This document shows, piece by piece, positions 1 to 6,258 of a stretch of DNA of 11,909 nucleotides. The notes beneath the pieces were generated by a model. It worked only from the letters and a program-made list of their open reading frames with translations, made no database searches and was not told the DNA's origin. The stretch's first letter is position 1, and every line of letters starts with the position of its first letter. This stretch comes from Olsenella sp. GTDB taxonomy: Bacteria > Actinomycetota > Coriobacteriia > Coriobacteriales > Atopobiaceae. The position numbers were made by a program, and so were the translations under genes. The DNA lies in the NCBI GenBank assembly GCA_015062715.1, contig SUUD01000036.1, forward strand, positions 1-11,909, given 5' to 3'.

Positions 1-1000
1 CGGTCGCCGCGAGCAGCGCGCAGCCCACCACGAACAGCACGAGCGGCAGCGTGATGGTGCGCGAGAAGCCCAGGGCGTCGACGCGGCGGCCGTACAGGAT
101 CGTGAACACGCTCGCGATGACGATGCACGGTGCCATCACCAACACGTAGCTCTCGCCCAACACATAGGGGAGACGCAGGTAGATTACGTAGTAGGGCATG
201 AAGACCTGCATGGCGCAGGCAAAGGTGCAGTATCCCAGCAGCACGAGGTAGAGCATGCGGTTGTCGCGCACGGAGGACGGGCGGAAGCCCCAGGCGAGCT
301 CGTCGAGGTAGCCCTTGTCGCGCCGGGGCTCCGGAGCCGACTCGCGCATGAGGGCGGCCGCGGCAACGCCCGTGGCAATGACCACACAGCCGATGATGGC
401 AAAGAAGAGCGGGTAGTCGTAGGTGACCGAGCCGTCTGGCCCCACCACCATGAGGAGCATCGCCCCGCCAAAGACCGCGAGCATGGAGAGCAGGGGCATG
501 GCCGAGTTGACGCCCTCCACGCGGCCACGGTTGGTGTCGTCGGTGATGTCGGTTAGCCAGGCGTTGAAGCAGGCGTCGTTGGCGAGGCTGCCAAAGAAGG
601 TCATGAGGCAGTCGAAGGCGATGGTGAGGGTGATGCCCAGGGTCGCGGCGGCCGCGGCGTCATGGGCAAGCGCGCCCGAGACCTGCTGCAGCACCGCGAA
701 CGCGCAGATGGTGAGGCCCCAGACGAGGGTGCCGAGAACCACGAAGGGCTTGCGGCGCCCCACGCGATCGGACCAGGTTCCCACGAGCAGCGTCGTGGCG
801 GTGGCGGTGATGGCGCTGGCGCTCACCATGAGGGCGACGTCCGCAAGCGACGCGCCAAAGGCGTCCTGGACGAACAGGTTGAAGAAGTTGTTCTCGACCG
901 CCCAGGCGATCTGGCCCACGAGGGCCAGCAGGACGATGACCAGCCAGGTCCTGCGGTCGAGCGATTCGTTCCGGGTCTGCGAGCCCCTTTGCTTTGCCAT
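1..1000 (-). CDS. MFS transporter, C-terminal part cut by the window edge
   Basis: This is a major facilitator superfamily permease in the cytoplasmic membrane. Its first 333 residues are visible and the rest lies beyond position 1. The sequence shows a charged N-terminus (1-18), then successive hydrophobic segments (about 18-45, 55-75, 85-108, 117-140, 168-187, 197-217, 248-275, 283-303, 315-332). The MFS motif A is present in the loop after the second segment as GTWSDRVGRRKP (residues 74-85). A charged stretch around 219-246 fits the central cytoplasmic loop. The substrate cannot be read from sequence; a sugar or drug permease are both possible. The ATG at 1000 has a G-rich stretch 6 bases upstream; an in-frame ATG at 1012 is an alternative that adds four residues. 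The gene is divergent from the small protein gene at 1156. Family certain, substrate unknown. Confidence 0.85.
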   Translation of the reverse strand, partial: MAKQRGSQTRNESLDRRTWLVIVLLALVGQIAWAVENNFFNLFVQDAFGASLADVALMVSASAITATATTLLVGTWSDRVGRRKPFVVLGTLVWGLTICAFAVLQQVSGALAHDAAAAATLGITLTIAFDCLMTFFGSLANDACFNAWLTDITDDTNRGRVEGVNSAMPLLSMLAVFGGAMLLMVVGPDGSVTYDYPLFFAIIGCVVIATGVAAAALMRESAPEPRRDKGYLDELAWGFRPSSVRDNRMLYLVLLGYCTFACAMQVFMPYYVIYLRLPYVLGESYVLVMAPCIVIASVFTILYGRRVDALGFSRTITLPLVLFVVGCALLAAT

Positions 1001-1092
1001 GTGCGCCCCCATCCTGCCGCGGGCTTCCCGTTGTATGGTAGCCCTTTGGCAGCGGACGGGCCAACTGAAACCTGTTTGATAGAAATACCAGC

Positions 1093-1121
1093 TAAACAGC
1101 CTTGTTTGTCTGCAGTACAAT
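1093..1121 (+). promoter_or_regulatory. candidate promoter for the Imm32-like gene with overlapping dyads
   Basis: A -35-like TAAACA (1093-1098) is 17 bases from a -10-like TACAAT (1116-1121). This predicts a start near 1128 and a leader of about 28 bases. The region is clearly richer in A+T than its surroundings. Two inverted repeats overlap it: CTGTTT (1072-1077) with AAACAG (1094-1099), and AAACA (1094-1098) with TGTTT (1103-1107). These could be operator half-sites acting on this gene, on the divergent MFS gene, or on both. This is inferred from pattern only. Confidence 0.35.
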
Positions 1122-1155
1122 GCGATGAAACGACGGCGTCTGGAGGGAGGCCGGC

Positions 1156-1365
1156 ATGGACATTATGTGGGACCCCAACTCATCGGTACGCGCCCGCATA
1201 GACGACGGTGTGGCAATCATCGGCGCCAACCGCGAGGGACTGCTCACGCTGGCAGAGAACCTCGTCGTCCTTGCGCGCGAGCAGCCCGGGACGCACGTTC
1301 ACCTCGACCAGTACAACTCGCTCGAGGACGGGTCGTGCGAGCTCATCATAGAGCGGCTGGAGTAG
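1156..1365 (+). CDS. small Imm32-like protein (putative immunity-protein family)
   Basis: This is a 69-residue acidic soluble protein with no signal peptide or membrane segment. The start is well supported: GGAGGGAGG (1142-1150) sits 5 bases before the ATG, and a candidate promoter lies just upstream. The core reads GANREGLLTLAENLVVLA (about residues 23-40), then GTHVHLDQYNSLEDGSCELII. From memory this GN-EGLL...HLD-YNSLE-GS-ELII pattern resembles the short Imm32 proteins predicted as immunity partners in polymorphic toxin systems, and related small proteins found without toxins. No toxin gene is next to it here, so an immunity role is only a family-level guess. Its 3' end overlaps the 3' end of the convergent PrsW-type gene by 20 bp. 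Real gene likely; function uncertain. Confidence 0.7.
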   Translation: MDIMWDPNSSVRARIDDGVAIIGANREGLLTLAENLVVLAREQPGTHVHLDQYNSLEDGSCELIIERLE

Positions 1366-2107
1366 GGTCGGCCGCATCTTCCACGACGGCCCGCTCAAAC
1401 CCGGGCAAGGGGCTGGTGTAGGTCGGGTTCTTGCGCGCCTTGCGCACGTGGATGATCAGGGAAATGGCCAGGATGAGGTCGACCACGGCCAGCAGCACCG
1501 TGAGGACCCCAAAGTTCCCATTAAAGGCCACGTCAATCTCTTCCTGCAGGCCAAAGTCGTAGAAGCCATGCATGAGGTAGGGGAGGACGAAGCCCAGCAC
1601 CGCCCATGCGCGGTTGCCGGTCTTGAGGCTCTTGCCGTAGAGGCGGCCCATCAGGTAGCCGTAGCCCACGTGCCCCATCGTGATGCCGCGGATGAGCATC
1701 TGCCCCGCATTGGTCGAGAGACCGTAGGGGATGTCCTCGATGAGGCCAAAGCCCAGGCCGATGATGGACATGAGCACGGTGACGTCGAGCCACGAGCGGC
1801 CGTCGGGGTGCTCCTTGAGCAGCTTCCTGAGGGCGAGGAACTTGACCAGCTCCTCGCTGAGGACGATGACCGTGAAGGTCTTGTACGTCTCGGCGGGGAC
1901 CTCGCCGAGCTTGGAGACGCCCAGGAGGTTCCCCGTGACGGTGAAGACGATGCCAAAGCCCACGATGGGGATTACGGCCAGGAAGCCCAGGATGAGCGCG
2001 CGACGGCAGGCGGCGCGATAGCCCTGGTCGTCTCCCTTGATGCCACGCAGCCAGAGGTAGAGGGCGACCGATGGGATGAGGCTTGCGGCAAACGCGATTA
2101 CGAGCAT
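1346..2107 (-). CDS. PrsW-type intramembrane metalloprotease family protein
   Basis: This is a 253-residue polytopic membrane protein of the PrsW family, whose members include site-1 proteases for anti-sigma factors in Bacillus and relatives. Hydrophobic segments fall at about 1-20, 37-60, 77-92, 108-128, 137-155, 166-183 and 197-220, followed by a charged cytoplasmic tail. The family's polar residues are present: E85-E86 with K89 (SEELVK), GFGLIED with E124-D125, H146, and H180 with D184 (HGFYD). These would form the membrane-embedded active site. The in-frame codon two before the ATG is a stop, which fixes the start at 2107. The AAGGAAGG ribosome site is about 11 bases away, rather far. CPBP lies 91 bp upstream on the same strand. 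No sigma or anti-sigma pair is visible, so the substrate is unknown. Confidence 0.85.
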   Translation of the reverse strand: MLVIAFAASLIPSVALYLWLRGIKGDDQGYRAACRRALILGFLAVIPIVGFGIVFTVTGNLLGVSKLGEVPAETYKTFTVIVLSEELVKFLALRKLLKEHPDGRSWLDVTVLMSIIGLGFGLIEDIPYGLSTNAGQMLIRGITMGHVGYGYLMGRLYGKSLKTGNRAWAVLGFVLPYLMHGFYDFGLQEEIDVAFNGNFGVLTVLLAVVDLILAISLIIHVRKARKNPTYTSPLPGFERAVVEDAADPTPAAL

Positions 2108-2198
2108 GGCTCATATCACCTTCCTTTGCGTGTCGGCTGCGTGCTGCCCGTGGTGCGGCTGGCCGACGGCGATGTGAGCAGTCAGGTATTTGGTAGCG

Positions 2199-3251
2199 CT
2201 ACTTGCCGGCCACCTTCACGAATGGCCCCATGCGCGGCGGCTCCATCCGGCGCAGCTCCTTGACGGCGCGGATGACGGTGGGTAGGTAGAGCAGGATGAT
2301 GACGCCGTGGAGGATGCAGGCGTATAGGGCGGTGTCGGCGTCGGCGTTCACGTAGGTTTCGGGCAGGGAGAGGGCGCTCGTCAGGGCCGAGGGCGCCAGG
2401 ATGCACCAGTCGTAGAAGAAGTGCGCGACCATGGCGCCGGTCAGGTTCTTGCGCTTGAGGACGGGCGCGCACAGGGCGAGGGCGAACAGGCCGCTCTCGA
2501 GGGTCTTGAGGAGGCCCTGGAGCAGGTCGAGGGGGTTGGCGGGGTCGACGTCGGCGGCGACGTGCAGCAGGCCGAAGACTGCCGCCGTCACGATGGCGGA
2601 CACGAGGATGCCACCCTTCTTGGTGCCCAGGCCCGCCAGCAGGCCGCCGAAGAGCAGGCCGTGGCAGAGGGCCTCCTCGCCGATGCCGACGAGCAGGCAG
2701 ACGATGGTGACCGAGGCGAGCCGGCCGGCGAAGCCGTCGAACGAGCCGTCCCCGAAGAAGACCGAGGCACAGGCGAGTCCCAGCAGGAGCACGCCCGCCA
2801 CGGCGCTGATGATCATGAACGCGTGCACGAAGTCCAGGGTCTTGTCGATGGCCTTGGGACTGGGGAGCTCCCAGGCGATGCCGCCGAGCAGGGCCACGCA
2901 GGCGACGGCGCACGCGGCGCGCAGGGCGAGGAAGGCGGTGGTGGGGTCGAGCCCGGTGAGGCCGGCGAGCCAGTCGCCACCCATCCCGGCCTCGAAGGAG
3001 ACGACGAAGAGCACGAGCGCGAGCACCATCTTGACGATGCTGGGCTTGGCCGTGGGGCGGGGCACCACGGTGGCCGCGTGGACGCCGGACTGCTCGGGCA
3101 GGGGCTCGGTGGGGGGTGAGGCCTGTGCCATCTGGGGGACGGGTGCCGCCTGCAGCTGGGCCGCGGGCTCGGCGGCGAGGTGCGCGGGCTGCTCGGGCAG
3201 GGGCTGCGGGATGCCCTGCGAGGCTGCCTGCTGGTCGCTCTGGTCGGTCAT
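2199..3251 (-). CDS. CPBP (CAAX/Abi) family intramembrane protease-like protein with Pro/Gln/Ala-rich N-terminus
   Basis: This 350-residue protein has a low-complexity N-terminal tail (about 1-70) rich in Pro, Gln and Ala, with PLPEQ twice (18-22 and 50-54). About seven to eight membrane segments follow. The CPBP motifs occur in order: EEALCHG at 192-198, FGLLH at 226-230, and HFFYD at 277-281. The second Glu of motif 1 and the two His residues would be catalytic in Rce1-type proteases. The usual Arg of EExxxR is replaced by His197, which is unusual. In other bacteria, members process peptides or protect against self-made bacteriocins. The start is set by GAGAGGAG 6 bases before the ATG. It lies between the APC permease gene (95 bp upstream) and the PrsW-type gene (91 bp downstream). 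The family call is strong; activity and substrate are unknown. Confidence 0.85.
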   Translation of the reverse strand: MTDQSDQQAASQGIPQPLPEQPAHLAAEPAAQLQAAPVPQMAQASPPTEPLPEQSGVHAATVVPRPTAKPSIVKMVLALVLFVVSFEAGMGGDWLAGLTGLDPTTAFLALRAACAVACVALLGGIAWELPSPKAIDKTLDFVHAFMIISAVAGVLLLGLACASVFFGDGSFDGFAGRLASVTIVCLLVGIGEEALCHGLLFGGLLAGLGTKKGGILVSAIVTAAVFGLLHVAADVDPANPLDLLQGLLKTLESGLFALALCAPVLKRKNLTGAMVAHFFYDWCILAPSALTSALSLPETYVNADADTALYACILHGVIILLYLPTVIRAVKELRRMEPPRMGPFVKVAGK

Positions 3252-3290
3252 GGCGGACTCCTCTCGCGGATGCCAGGCGCATGCTGCAGG

Positions 3291-3341
3291 CAAGCCTATC
3301 ACTAAATGGGATAGCTTGTCGTCCCGGGGCACATCGCCCCG
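3291..3341 (-). terminator. two consecutive inverted repeats after the APC gene, possible terminator
   Basis: Five bases past the APC stop codon a GC-rich hairpin pairs CGGGGC with GCCCCG (3325-3341, 5-base loop). Directly after it, CAAGCCTATC (3291-3300) pairs with GATAGCTTG (3310-3318) with one bulged base and a 9-base loop. There is no T-tract, so Rho-independent termination is doubtful. The second repeat could equally be an operator or leader element for the CPBP gene starting at 3251. Confidence 0.3.
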
Positions 3342-3346
3342 TGGGG

Positions 3347-4678
3347 CTACCCGCGGGCAGCCCGCCTCCGCACCGCGTAGTACACCGGCAGGCCCACCAG
3401 CGTGATCGCCACGCTCGCCAGGCTCATGAGCAGGGCGCCCGTGCCGGAAAGGAACAGCTGGCTGGCAATGACGTAGAGGCCGCTCGCGATGGCCAGCACG
3501 GGAATGACGGGATAGCCGGGCACGCGGTAGGTGCGCTCCCATTCGGGGTGGGTGCGGCGCAGGTGGATGACGCAGGCAAAGGTGAGGGTGTAGAAGACCC
3601 AGCACGAGAAGACGCCCAGGTCGGTGAGCAGGTCGAAGTTGCCCACGATGGAGTACAGGCAGGCGAGCGTGCCGATGAGGACGATCGAGTTGGCGGGGAC
3701 GTTGCGGTCGTTGAGCTGGGCGAGCGTGGCGCTGGCGGGCAGCGTGCCCTCCTCGGCCAGCTGGTAGGCCACGCGCGAGCCCGACATGAGGAAGCCGTTG
3801 CCGGCGCCGATGACCGAGATGATGATGCCCACCTTGATGATCGTGCCGCCGGCTTGGCCAAAGAGGACGGTGGCCACGGCGGCCGCGGGCGACTCGAGGT
3901 TCATGAGCTGGTCGGCGGGGATGACCCACAGGTAGGCCACGTTGATGGCCAGGTAGACGGCCATGATGATCGAGACGCCGCCCACGATGGCGCGCGGCAG
4001 GTCGCGGGCCGGGTCGCGCATCTCGCCGGCGATGGTGCCCACGTTGGTCCAGCCCTCGAAGGCAAAGAGCACGGCCAGAAGGGTGGAGCCAAAGACGCCG
4101 CCCGCGCTCTTGTCGGCGGCGACCAGCGGCGTGAGGATGGGGTGACCACCCTCGCCGCGCAGGAAGCCGAACACGATGAGGAGGAACAGCGGGACCAGCT
4201 TGCAGATAGTGGCCACCACCTGCATGCCGCCGGCCGCCCGCGACCCGCGGGCGTTGACGGTGACCAGGGCCGCGATGACGCAGATGGCGATGGGCAGGGC
4301 CAGCTGGGGGCCAACCCACTCCGAGAGCTCGGAGCCCACCTTGACGCCGTAGCCGGCGAGGAAGGCTGGGTAGAAGATCACGACCTGCATCCAGCCGGCG
4401 AGAAAGCCCAGGCGCTGGTCGAAGGCCTCGGACAGGTAGGTGACCATGCCGCCGGTCTTGGGGATGAGGATGGCGACCTCGGCAAAGGTGAGCGCGCCGA
4501 AGATGCTCATGAGGCCGCCGACGACCCAGGCGAGCATGCCCATGCCCGGGGCGCCGCCCGTGGCCTGGTAGATGGCGTAGGGCTTGAAGAAGACGCCCGC
4601 GCCGATGACGCAGCCCACCACGATGGAGGTGGCGGTTGCCCAGCCGAGGTTCTTCTTCAGTTGCCGCTGCTCCGCCAT
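3347..4678 (-). CDS. APC superfamily amino acid permease (LAT/SteT-like)
   Basis: This is a 443-residue cytoplasmic-membrane amino-acid transporter or exchanger, with about twelve hydrophobic segments. Segment 1 carries the broken-helix motif IGAGVFF (25-31), which binds the substrate's amino and carboxyl groups in APC proteins. Segment 6 and the loop after it show FAFEGWTNVGTIAGEM then RDPARDLPRAI (about 206-231), the signature of the LAT branch that includes the Ser/Thr exchanger SteT. Length is typical for bacterial LAT-type members. The actual amino acid cannot be read. The start is supported by AAGGAG about 7 bases before the ATG. It lies 112 bp downstream of the PFL-family gene but seems to have its own promoter with a dyad symmetrical element, suggesting separate control by a DNA-binding repressor or activator. 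Confidence 0.9.
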   Translation of the reverse strand: MAEQRQLKKNLGWATATSIVVGCVIGAGVFFKPYAIYQATGGAPGMGMLAWVVGGLMSIFGALTFAEVAILIPKTGGMVTYLSEAFDQRLGFLAGWMQVVIFYPAFLAGYGVKVGSELSEWVGPQLALPIAICVIAALVTVNARGSRAAGGMQVVATICKLVPLFLLIVFGFLRGEGGHPILTPLVAADKSAGGVFGSTLLAVLFAFEGWTNVGTIAGEMRDPARDLPRAIVGGVSIIMAVYLAINVAYLWVIPADQLMNLESPAAAVATVLFGQAGGTIIKVGIIISVIGAGNGFLMSGSRVAYQLAEEGTLPASATLAQLNDRNVPANSIVLIGTLACLYSIVGNFDLLTDLGVFSCWVFYTLTFACVIHLRRTHPEWERTYRVPGYPVIPVLAIASGLYVIASQLFLSGTGALLMSLASVAITLVGLPVYYAVRRRAARG

Positions 4679-4694
4679 GCCCCGCTCCTTAACT

Positions 4695-4771
4695 CGACCG
4701 ATTGGGAAATCGGGATAGATTCTAGGAGTCTTTCAGGCGCAGGGACATGGCGCTGCGTGACAAATCGGTCG
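4695..4771 (-). promoter_or_regulatory. APC gene promoter region with operator-like dyads
   Basis: A -10-like TAGAAT (minus strand, 4719-4724) predicts a transcript start near 4712, about 33 bases before the APC ATG; no good -35 is seen. Over the predicted start lies a perfect dyad, CCGATT-N4-AATCGG (4698-4713). A wider 9-bp inverted repeat, CGACCGATT (4695-4703) with AATCGGTCG (4763-4771), places another half-site some 50 bases upstream. This arrangement of a site at the start plus a distal half-site suits a dimeric regulator, perhaps with looping. The regulator is not in the window. Confidence 0.4.
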
Positions 4772-4790
4772 GGCGTGTAGGTGGACGGGC

Positions 4791-6155
4791 CTAGTTCTTG
4801 AGCGAGTTCATGGGTGCGGGGAAGCGGCCGCCGCGGTGGGCCAGCACGGTGCCCGCAAACTGGTTGACCGGCATGACCGGGGCCGACCCAAAGAGCCCGC
4901 CAAACTCGAGCACTTCTCCCACCCCGTGGCCGATCGCCGGGATGATGCGCACGGCCGTGGTCTTGTTGTTGATCACGCCGATGGCCATCTCGTCGGCGAT
5001 GATGCCGGCGATGGCCTCGACGGAGGTGTCGCCGGGCACGGCGATCATGTCCAGGCCCACCGAGCACACGCAGGTCATGGCCTCGAGCTTCTCGAGGGTG
5101 AGCGCGCCGTCCTGGGCGGCACGGATCATGCCGGCGTCCTCGCTCACGGGGATGAACGCGCCGGACAGGCCGCCCACGCTGGAGCTGGCCATGACGCCGC
5201 CCTTCTTGACGGCATCGTTGAGCAGGGCCAGCGCGCAGGTGGTGCCGGGGCCGCCGCACTCGCCGACGCCCATGATCTCGAGGATGCGCGCGACCGAGTC
5301 GCCCACGGCGGGAGTCGGCGCCAGCGACAGGTCGACGATGCCCTTCTCCACGCCCAGGCGGCGGGCTGCCTCGCGGCTCATGAGCTCGCCGGCGCGCGTG
5401 ATCTTGAAGGCGGTCTGCTTGATCATCTCGGCCACGGCCATCATGTCGGCGTCTGCCGGGAGCTTCTCGAGGGCGCTCGCCATGACGCCGGGGCCCGAGA
5501 CGCCCACGTTGATGACCGCGTCTGCCTCGCCGCCTCCGTGGACCGCGCCGGCCATGAACGGCGAGTCCTCGACCATGTTGGAGAAGACGACCAGCTTGGC
5601 AGCACCAAAGCAGCCGGTGTCGGCCGTGCGGCGCGCCGCCTCGACGATGGTCTGCGCCATGAGCAGCACCGCGTCCATATTGATGCCGGCGCGCAGGCTG
5701 GCCACGTTGACGCTGCTGCACACGCGGCTGGTGGTGGCCAGCGCCTCCGGGATGGAGTTGATGAGGCGGCGGTCGGCGCAGCCCATGCCCTTGTGGACGA
5801 GGGCCGAGAAGCCGCCGAGGAAGTCGATGCCGAGCGTGTCGGCGGCGCGGTCGAGCGCATGGGCGATGGGCGAGAGGTCCTCGTCGGCGCAGCCGGCGGC
5901 GATCTGGGCGACCGGCGTCACGCTCACGCGCTTGTTCACGATGGGGATGCCGTACTCACGCTCGAGGTCCTCGGCCGTCTTGACCAGGTCCTCTGCGGTG
6001 CGGGTGACGTGGTCGTAGACCTTGGCACACATGCGGGCCATGTCCTCGTCGGCGCAGCCGTTGAGCGAGATGCCCATGGTGATGGTGCGGATGTCGAGGT
6101 TCTGCTGGGAGACCATCGAGAGGGTCTCGGCGACTTCCTGCGGGGTGATGTCCAT
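4791..6155 (-). CDS. UPF0210 (DUF711, 'PFL family') protein
   Basis: This is a 454-residue soluble protein matching the UPF0210/DUF711 family over its full length, with the family's MDI start and its SLKN end (usually SFKN). Signature stretches are recognisable: DIRTITMGISL (21-31), GIPIVNKRVSVTP (69-81), GGFSALVHKG (114-123), GEADAVINVGVSGPGV (209-224), DLSLAPTPAVGDSVAR (275-290) and IGVINNKTTAVRIIP (392-406). The family has a pyruvate-formate-lyase-like fold, but its reaction is not established. In many bacteria the gene sits next to a small ACT-domain (UPF0237) gene; none is next to it here. Three GCAD motifs (33-36, 88-91, 125-128) and extra cysteines (181-182 and 300-307 regions) seem unusual compared with remembered members. 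The ribosome site is a modest AAAGG. Very sure of family; function unknown. Confidence 0.92.
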   Translation of the reverse strand: MDITPQEVAETLSMVSQQNLDIRTITMGISLNGCADEDMARMCAKVYDHVTRTAEDLVKTAEDLEREYGIPIVNKRVSVTPVAQIAAGCADEDLSPIAHALDRAADTLGIDFLGGFSALVHKGMGCADRRLINSIPEALATTSRVCSSVNVASLRAGINMDAVLLMAQTIVEAARRTADTGCFGAAKLVVFSNMVEDSPFMAGAVHGGGEADAVINVGVSGPGVMASALEKLPADADMMAVAEMIKQTAFKITRAGELMSREAARRLGVEKGIVDLSLAPTPAVGDSVARILEIMGVGECGGPGTTCALALLNDAVKKGGVMASSSVGGLSGAFIPVSEDAGMIRAAQDGALTLEKLEAMTCVCSVGLDMIAVPGDTSVEAIAGIIADEMAIGVINNKTTAVRIIPAIGHGVGEVLEFGGLFGSAPVMPVNQFAGTVLAHRGGRFPAPMNSLKN

Positions 6156-6184
6156 GCGTGGCCTTTCGTCTGGTTGGTGTGGCC

Positions 6185-6216
6185 AGTATACGGGAGCAGT
6201 GTTTACGGCATGTGAC
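6185..6216 (-). promoter_or_regulatory. candidate promoter of the PFL-family gene
   Basis: On the minus strand a strong -10-like TATACT (6185-6190) predicts a start near 6178, about 22 bases before the ATG. No standard -35 lies at 16-18 bases. Instead GTCACA (6211-6216) lies exactly 20 bases upstream of the -10. The same GTCACA-N20-TATACT layout precedes the amidohydrolase gene. A short inverted repeat ACGGC/GCCGT (6205-6221) overlaps this upstream part. Pattern-based inference. Confidence 0.4.
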
Positions 6217-6258
6217 GCCGTTTGCCCTTTGTGGGTGCCCCAACGGGCGAAGGCGACG

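Noticed and set aside
1448..2263. 271-codon + strand open frame opposite the PrsW-type gene
   Set aside because: It is an acidic low-complexity shadow of the PrsW-type gene, which has all family motifs.
2199..4319. A single 706-codon minus-strand frame joining the CPBP region to the APC region
   Set aside because: Only the part from 3251 has a ribosome site and sensible protein. The upstream part is the APC gene and the spacer read out of frame.
3116..4780. A 554-codon open frame on the + strand opposite the APC gene
   Set aside because: Its product is dominated by Gly, Ala, Asp, Glu and His in the pattern expected from reading GC-rich codons of the opposite gene, and the minus-strand permease is convincing.
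4679..4790. Amino-acid riboswitch or T-box ahead of the permease
   Set aside because: The leader from the predicted start is only about 33 bases, and no T-box or known riboswitch consensus is visible.
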